Both the position numbers and the translations under genes were made by a program. Below the pieces are notes generated by a model, which saw only the letters and a list, made by a program, of their open reading frames with translations, ran no database searches and was not told where the DNA came from. This document shows, one piece after another, positions 6,538 through 10,787 of a stretch of 10,787 bases of DNA; within the stretch, counting starts at the first letter, position 1; each line of letters starts with the position of its first letter. Source of the DNA: Coriobacteriales bacterium. GTDB lineage: Bacteria > Actinomycetota > Coriobacteriia > Coriobacteriales > UBA8131. The DNA lies in assembly GCA_031276475.1 (NCBI GenBank), contig JAISMZ010000160.1, positions 1 through 10,787 on the forward strand, in the 5' to 3' direction.

Positions 6538-6569
6538 AGCCCAGCATCAGCGCAGCGACACTGAGCAAT

Positions 6570-6608
6570 CCGAGGCCGGGGCAAACGCCCTGACCTCGGC
6601 TGTTTTTT
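6570..6608 (+). terminator. Intrinsic terminator after the pirin gene
   Basis: CCGAGG (6570-6575) pairs with CCTCGG (6594-6599), and an inner GGGGC/GCCCT stem closes on an AAAC loop. Six T residues follow at 6603-6608. It lies between the convergent pirin and metK genes. On the opposite strand the stem is not followed by a T run, so I see no equally good metK terminator. Confidence 0.8.
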
Positions 6609-6654
6609 GGCGAGTCTGTGCCGGCGGCTTGGGGCAACGGGGCCGAACCGACGC

Positions 6655-7911
6655 TTATACCCGGGCCAAGAGCTCTGCCGTGCGATTGGTCTGTTCCCAG
6701 GTGAACTCCGGCAACTCGCGCCCAAAGTGCCCGTAGTTGGAGGTCTTGCGAAAGATCGGCCGGCGCAGGCTGAGGGCGTCGATGATCGCGGCCGGCCGCA
6801 GGTCAAAGACCTCGCGCACCGCCTGGGCAAGCAAGGCGTCGGGTACGGTACCCGTGCCAAAGGTCTGCACCAGCAGCGACAGCGGCTCGGCGATGCCGAT
6901 GCCGTAGGCGACCTGCAGCTCAGCGCGCTCAGCCAGGCCGGCGGCGACGATATTCTTGGCCGCCCAGCGCGCGGCGTAGGCTGCCGAGCGGTCTACCTTG
7001 GTGGCATCCTTGCCAGAAAAGGCGCCACCGCCATGGCGGGCCGCGCCGCCGTAGGTATCAACAATAATCTTGCGGCCGGTAAGCCCACTGTCGCCGGCCG
7101 GCCCGCCGATGACAAAGCGCCCCGTGGGGTTAACGTGCACCTTTGCATCCGTCCAATCGATCTGCCACTGTTCAAAGACCGGCGCGATTACCTGCTCAAT
7201 TAAGGCCTGGCGCAGTTCGCCCTCCACATCTACCTCGGCGGTGTGCTGGGTGGAGATCAGCACCGTAGCCACAGACTTGGGCTTGCCGTTCTCGTAAGTG
7301 ACGCTGACCTGAGTCTTGCCATCAGGGCGCAAGAAGGGCAGCGTGGCGTCCTTGCGCACGGCGGTCAGACGCTCGGCCAGACGGTGGGCCAGAAATATCG
7401 GCAACGGCATCAGGGGAGCGGTCTCATTGCAGGCATAGCCAAAGATGATCCCCTGGTCCCCGGCGCCGATGGCCTCATAGGCATCAACCGCAGCGTTGGC
7501 GTGCTGGGCCTCCCAGGACTGATCGACGCCCTGGGCGATGTCGGCGCTTTGCTGGTGGATGGCATTGGTGATGCCTATCGACTTATAGTGAAAGCCGGTC
7601 TCGGGATCGTCGTAACCGATGTCGCGCACCACCTCGCGCACCAGCTTGTCGATGTCCACATAGGCCTGGGTGCGAATCTCTCCGAGCAGGAATACCTGGC
7701 CTTCGGTAGCCATCGTCTCGCAGGCCACGCGGGCATTGTTTACGGAGGCGGGCGTGCCCTCGGTGGAGACGTAGCCGCTCTCCTCCAAAACTAGTTCTTC
7801 CTTGAGGATATTGTCGAGCACAGTGTCTGATATCTGGTCGCAGACCTTATCGGGATGGCCTTCGGTGACGCTCTCGGAACTGAAGACGTAGCTGTTCGTA
7901 TTGTTGGACAC
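6655..7911 (-). CDS. metK: S-adenosylmethionine synthetase
   Basis: A 418-residue methionine adenosyltransferase making S-adenosylmethionine from methionine and ATP in the cytosol. Hallmarks: [11 protein letters not shown] at 12-22, [12 protein letters not shown] at 149-160 (methionine/ATP signature), [20 protein letters not shown] at 262-281, and the P-loop-like GGGAFSGKD at 294-302 followed by [12 protein letters not shown]. Length is slightly above the usual 380-400. The GTG at 7911 is chosen because GAAAGG lies seven bases upstream and the conserved N-terminus begins at residue 8. It is divergent from the glutamate-cysteine ligase gene across 140 bp; both depend on sulphur amino acids. 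I see no SAM riboswitch (no recognisable class fits in the 140-nt gap) and no clear promoter. Confidence 0.97.
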   Translation of the reverse strand: MSNNTNSYVFSSESVTEGHPDKVCDQISDTVLDNILKEELVLEESGYVSTEGTPASVNNARVACETMATEGQVFLLGEIRTQAYVDIDKLVREVVRDIGYDDPETGFHYKSIGITNAIHQQSADIAQGVDQSWEAQHANAAVDAYEAIGAGDQGIIFGYACNETAPLMPLPIFLAHRLAERLTAVRKDATLPFLRPDGKTQVSVTYENGKPKSVATVLISTQHTAEVDVEGELRQALIEQVIAPVFEQWQIDWTDAKVHVNPTGRFVIGGPAGDSGLTGRKIIVDTYGGAARHGGGAFSGKDATKVDRSAAYAARWAAKNIVAAGLAERAELQVAYGIGIAEPLSLLVQTFGTGTVPDALLAQAVREVFDLRPAAIIDALSLRRPIFRKTSNYGHFGRELPEFTWEQTNRTAELLARV

Positions 7912-8017
7912 GGTTTTGCCTTTCTCTTTTGGCGAGGTGGCGGCTCATCGGCAAGCGAGCGGTCACGACAGCGGGGTAAAACTGGGAGTGGTGTAATGAT
8001 AACAAAACGCCGCGCCG

Positions 8018-8044
8018 TTGTCGGCCGGCAATATATGTTACAAT
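8018..8044 (+). promoter_or_regulatory. Leaderless promoter of the glutamate-cysteine ligase gene
   Basis: TTGTCG (8018-8023, 4 of 6 to TTGACA) and TACAAT (8039-8044) are separated by 15 bp. An upstream TG at 8036-8037 makes it an extended -10. The ATG at 8052 follows after seven bases and has no Shine-Dalgarno, so transcript and protein would start at about the same base. Confidence 0.6.
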
Positions 8045-8051
8045 ATAAGTT

Positions 8052-9458
8052 ATGATTGATTACTCCACCGAATCGCGGAATGCGTCTGCTGGATTGGATG
8101 CTGCCGCTGACGTTTTAGTGAACCGCCAAGCCGAGGCCATCGCCGCCTATCTGCGCGGAGGCTTTGAGATTCCCTGCGGCCAATGCCTGGGCTTTGAGCT
8201 GGAGCATTTCATCGTTGAACGCGACACGCATCGGCCGGTTTTCTATCATTACCCGGATCATCCCGGGCGCATTGGCGTTGCAGATATCCTTGCCGAGTTG
8301 GCCGGCGCCTATGACGAGGCGCTTTGGGAGGAGGACGCCGAGGGCAAACGCAGCCTCGTGGGACTGCAGCGTGAGCAGGCGGTGCTAACTTTGGAACCGG
8401 GCGCTCAGCTGGAGATAAGCATCGGCCCGGCTACCACCATCCCCGAGATTGAAGCGATTTATACAGCCTTTTACGATGAACTGGCACCGATACTTGAGCG
8501 GGAGGGCCTTGAACTGAGTTATGCCGGTTATCATCCACAGGCGCTTGCCCGCGACATACCTCTGATTCCTAAAGATCGATACCGATATATGGATAAGCAT
8601 TTTGCGCAGAGCGGGCGCCACGGTATCTGTATGATGCGAGCGACGGCCTCCTGCCAGGTCAGTTTGGATTTTGCCAGCGAGGAAGACGCGGTGCGCAAGA
8701 TGCGGGTGGCGCTGGGCCTGGGGCCGCTGCTGTCGTTTTTATGCGACAACGCGCGTGTCTTTGAGGGATGCTCGGTGTTTGACGCTGCATTGGATCCGGG
8801 ACTGGTAGCCGCGAGCGGTCTGGAAGTGCCCACGGGGATGGTTCGAGCCGCGATCTGGAACGACGTTGACGCCCGCCGCAGTCTGCTGCCAGCGGGCAGC
8901 TTTGCCGCGGACTTCGGCTTTCGTGCCTATGCGGAGGCACTGCTGCGCTCCCCGGCCATCTTCTTGCCGCCAAGCCTGACCGGGGCGGGCGCGACCTGGG
9001 CTGACGGGGCGTCATTCTCGACAGCTTATGCTGGCAGGGAGTTAAGCGACGCGGATATCGAGCACATCCTCTCGCTATTCTTTTTTGACACCCGCTTTAA
9101 ACGCTATCTGGAAATCCGGCCGGCCGACTCGATGCCGCCGCGCTACGCGCTGGCCTACACGGCGCTGCTGAAGGGGCTCTTCTACCAGACCGAGGCACTG
9201 GCCGAGCTGGGCCGCCGCTTTGCCGGGCTGGACGACACGGCGGTCGCTCAGGCCACGGTGAACCTGCGCCACGACGGCTACGACGCAGACGTCTACGGCC
9301 GCAGTGCCGGGCGCTGGCTGGAGGGCCTGTTGGTGATGGCCGGTTACGGTCTGGATGAGGATGAGGTCGACTATCTTGACCCTCTGGGCGATTTGGTGGC
9401 CGAGCGCAAGACGCTGCTCGATGTGCCACCGCCTGCCCTCGTCAGCCACAGGACTTAG
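8052..9458 (+). CDS. Glutamate-cysteine ligase, GCS2 family
   Basis: A 468-residue protein of the GCS2 family (plant/alphaproteobacterial GSH1 and actinobacterial EgtA branch), expected to join glutamate and cysteine with ATP to give gamma-glutamylcysteine. GFELEHFIV at 47-55 is the N-terminal metal/ATP-binding strand with two acidic residues. EPGAQLEISIGP at 115-126 matches the family's GAQLELSGAP substrate motif. YRYMDKHF at 177-184 and ICMMRATASCQVSLDF at 192-207 match the MMxRTCTxQVNLDF block. Length is near the family norm of 430-460. It is divergent from metK and followed after 15 bp by an ATP-grasp ligase, as expected for a two-step gamma-glutamyl thiol pathway. The ATG fits a leaderless start. 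Plain glutathione, ergothioneine (EgtA role) or another thiol are possible; no egtB or egtD is in the window. A general carboxylate-amine ligase role cannot be excluded. Confidence 0.85.
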   Translation: MIDYSTESRNASAGLDAAADVLVNRQAEAIAAYLRGGFEIPCGQCLGFELEHFIVERDTHRPVFYHYPDHPGRIGVADILAELAGAYDEALWEEDAEGKRSLVGLQREQAVLTLEPGAQLEISIGPATTIPEIEAIYTAFYDELAPILEREGLELSYAGYHPQALARDIPLIPKDRYRYMDKHFAQSGRHGICMMRATASCQVSLDFASEEDAVRKMRVALGLGPLLSFLCDNARVFEGCSVFDAALDPGLVAASGLEVPTGMVRAAIWNDVDARRSLLPAGSFAADFGFRAYAEALLRSPAIFLPPSLTGAGATWADGASFSTAYAGRELSDADIEHILSLFFFDTRFKRYLEIRPADSMPPRYALAYTALLKGLFYQTEALAELGRRFAGLDDTAVAQATVNLRHDGYDADVYGRSAGRWLEGLLVMAGYGLDEDEVDYLDPLGDLVAERKTLLDVPPPALVSHRT

Positions 9459-9467
9459 CGCTACAAT
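9439..9467 (+). promoter_or_regulatory. Possible internal leaderless promoter of the ATP-grasp ligase gene
   Basis: TCGTCA (9439-9444, 4 of 6 to TTGACA), a 17-bp spacer and TACAAT (9462-9467) precede the ATG at 9474 by six bases. The -35 overlaps the end of the ligase gene and the -10 lies just past its stop. The start has no Shine-Dalgarno, so an independent leaderless transcript would explain translation better than readthrough alone. Confidence 0.5.
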
Positions 9468-9473
9468 AAGACC

Positions 9474-10787
9474 ATGACTTCCTGCGACTCGGATAAACCC
9501 ACAGACGGCACGCTGTCTGCCGCTCAGGCCTATGAGGCCGCCTTTCACCATCTTAAGGGCGACAGGGAAGGTCGCCTCAGCGCGCAACAGTATCTGGATG
9601 ACTCCACAGCCATCTATCACGGCGCGGTTGTGCGGATGGGCTATTTACCCAAGGTCTACGGTCTGGCGACGCTGACCCGCTTCAGGCAGATCGCCGAGCA
9701 GACGGCGACGCTCCTGAACAGGGTGACACAACGCTACCTCGATGACGCAGAGTATCGAGCGTTGTTCGGCTTTACCGATGTCCTGGAGCAACTGATACGT
9801 CTGCCCAGCGGCTACCACAGCCTGATCCCGATCATGCGCGTTGACATCTTCTTTGACGAGCGCAGCGGCGACTTCATGTTTTGCGAGTTTAATACCGATG
9901 GCTCCAGCGCGATGAACGAGGATCGTGAGATCTGCAACGCGCTGGCCCTGACACCCAGTTTTGCCCTGACGGCAAAGACTCATGCGCTGTGCGCTCAGGA
10001 GCTCTTTGACCCCTGGGTGGAGGCCTTTCTGGCGACCTGGAATGAGTGGAGGTCGGGCGGCGGTAGCGTGGCGGACGACTCCGGCGTGGCGAGCGGCAGT
10101 AGCGTGGCGAACGGCGGCCCCACCATCGCCATCGTGGATTTTCGCGAAAGCATGACCATCAACGAATTGGAGGAGTTCCGGGCTCGCTTTGAGGCGGCGG
10201 GCTGCGTCTGTCTGATCTGCGATATCCCCGATCTGCTCTATACCCAAGGCAAGCTCTACGCCAGCGACATCAACCCTGAACACCCCGCTCACCGCCTGGC
10301 GCTGCCCGTGGATGCCATCTACCGACGCGCTGTGACCTCCGAGATCGTTGCCGACCTGGCCAGCGCGCCAACAACAGCCCGCCGGGCGCTTTTTGACGTC
10401 GCGCGGCCGCAACCGCAGCGGATCTCCGGCAGCTTTGCCCTCTGTGCTGCCGTGCGCGATGAAGCGGTCTGTATGCAGGGTGGCTTCAGAACCCAGGTCG
10501 CGCACAGTAAGGCGCTCTTTCGCATGCTCCATCACCCGCAGACGCTAAGCTTCCTAACACCTACGGAGCGCGAATTCGTGCAGCGCCACGTGCCTTTCAC
10601 GGCAAATCTGAGCGCTGCGGAGACCGATTTGAAAGCCATCCGGCGCGACCGCGAGCAGTGGATCATCAAGCCGATCGACGGTTATGGCTCGGTCGGCGTC
10701 TTTGCCGGCCGCGGGGTCAGCCAAGACGAATGGGAGGCGCTGATTGACGCACACAGTGACGGCAGCTATGTTGTTCAGCACTACTGC
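9474..10787 (+). CDS. ATP-grasp ligase resembling glutathionylspermidine synthetase (3' end outside window)
   Basis: The frame is open from ATG at 9474 to the right edge: 438 codons without stop. FCEFNTDGSSAMNE at 136-149 resembles the pre-ATP-grasp substrate block of glutathionylspermidine synthetases and circularly permuted ATP-grasp proteins. WIIKPIDGYGSVGVFAGRG at 396-414 looks like the nucleotide-binding Lys plus glycine-rich loop of an ATP-grasp fold. No amidase domain precedes it, so it would be a synthetase-only form. A Gly/Ser-rich linker (195-216, with 36-bp repeats of GTAGCGTGGCG at 10063 and 10099) separates two parts. It sits 15 bp after a glutamate-cysteine ligase and likely extends gamma-glutamylcysteine by an amine or amino acid, in the place GshB would occupy. 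Substrate is not determinable. The start lies six bases after a TACAAT box. It could also be an unrelated peptide ligase. Confidence 0.65.
   Translation, partial: MTSCDSDKPTDGTLSAAQAYEAAFHHLKGDREGRLSAQQYLDDSTAIYHGAVVRMGYLPKVYGLATLTRFRQIAEQTATLLNRVTQRYLDDAEYRALFGFTDVLEQLIRLPSGYHSLIPIMRVDIFFDERSGDFMFCEFNTDGSSAMNEDREICNALALTPSFALTAKTHALCAQELFDPWVEAFLATWNEWRSGGGSVADDSGVASGSSVANGGPTIAIVDFRESMTINELEEFRARFEAAGCVCLICDIPDLLYTQGKLYASDINPEHPAHRLALPVDAIYRRAVTSEIVADLASAPTTARRALFDVARPQPQRISGSFALCAAVRDEAVCMQGGFRTQVAHSKALFRMLHHPQTLSFLTPTEREFVQRHVPFTANLSAAETDLKAIRRDREQWIIKPIDGYGSVGVFAGRGVSQDEWEALIDAHSDGSYVVQHYC

Noticed and set aside
7912..8051. SAM riboswitch or conserved promoter for metK
   Set aside because: No arrangement matching a known SAM-binding class could be recognised, and no good -35/-10 pair on the minus strand; the best pair (TTGTTA with TTTTAC) is weak.

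Overview
The window looks like chromosomal DNA of a GC-rich bacterium with high coding density. The short adenine-glycosylase-like protein without an iron-sulphur cluster, the polyphosphate kinase and the start-site architecture fit a high-GC Gram-positive lineage, most plausibly an anaerobic actinobacterium of the Coriobacteriia. This is inferred from remembered family resemblance, not from a search. I see no mobile element, phage gene, tRNA, rRNA or CRISPR array.

Layout, left to right. (1) A flavoprotein of the HI0933/YhiN/BaiN type reads leftward and runs off the left edge (1-1120). (2) A short gap holds a three-copy 26-bp tandem repeat and a likely terminator. (3) A leftward HhH-GPD DNA glycosylase of MutY type, without Fe-S cysteines, occupies 1306-2193. 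(4) A divergent control region (2194-2390) carries a leaderless glycosylase promoter and a possible Pho box ahead of a rightward polyphosphate operon. (5) ppx (2391-3293) overlaps ppk (3265-5700) by 29 bp; ppk has a long Ala/Pro/Gln-rich N-terminal extension. (6) A pirin/YhhW-type cupin (5818-6537) follows a 117-bp gap framed by a perfect 10-bp inverted repeat and ends at a clear intrinsic terminator. (7) metK (6655-7911) reads leftward. (8) Divergent from metK is a rightward pair: a GCS2-family glutamate-cysteine ligase (8052-9458) and, 15 bp later, a large ATP-grasp ligase resembling glutathionylspermidine synthetases (9474 to the right edge, incomplete). No intergenic gap exceeds 200 bp.

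Functionally the window joins polyphosphate turnover (ppx-ppk, possibly phosphate-regulated), sulphur and thiol metabolism (metK for S-adenosylmethionine; a gamma-glutamylcysteine ligase plus an uncharacterised ATP-grasp partner), and oxidative-damage or redox functions (adenine glycosylase, pirin, flavoprotein).

Two observations stand out. First, four of seven genes start 6-7 nt downstream of a TACAAT/TATAGT -10 box with no Shine-Dalgarno sequence, the signature of leaderless mRNAs; the other three have clear Shine-Dalgarno sites. Second, the gamma-glutamylcysteine ligase/ATP-grasp pair may make a low-molecular-weight thiol other than plain glutathione. Several proteins also carry GC-rich low-complexity repeats or insertions, suggesting ongoing expansion of short in-frame repeats in this genome.
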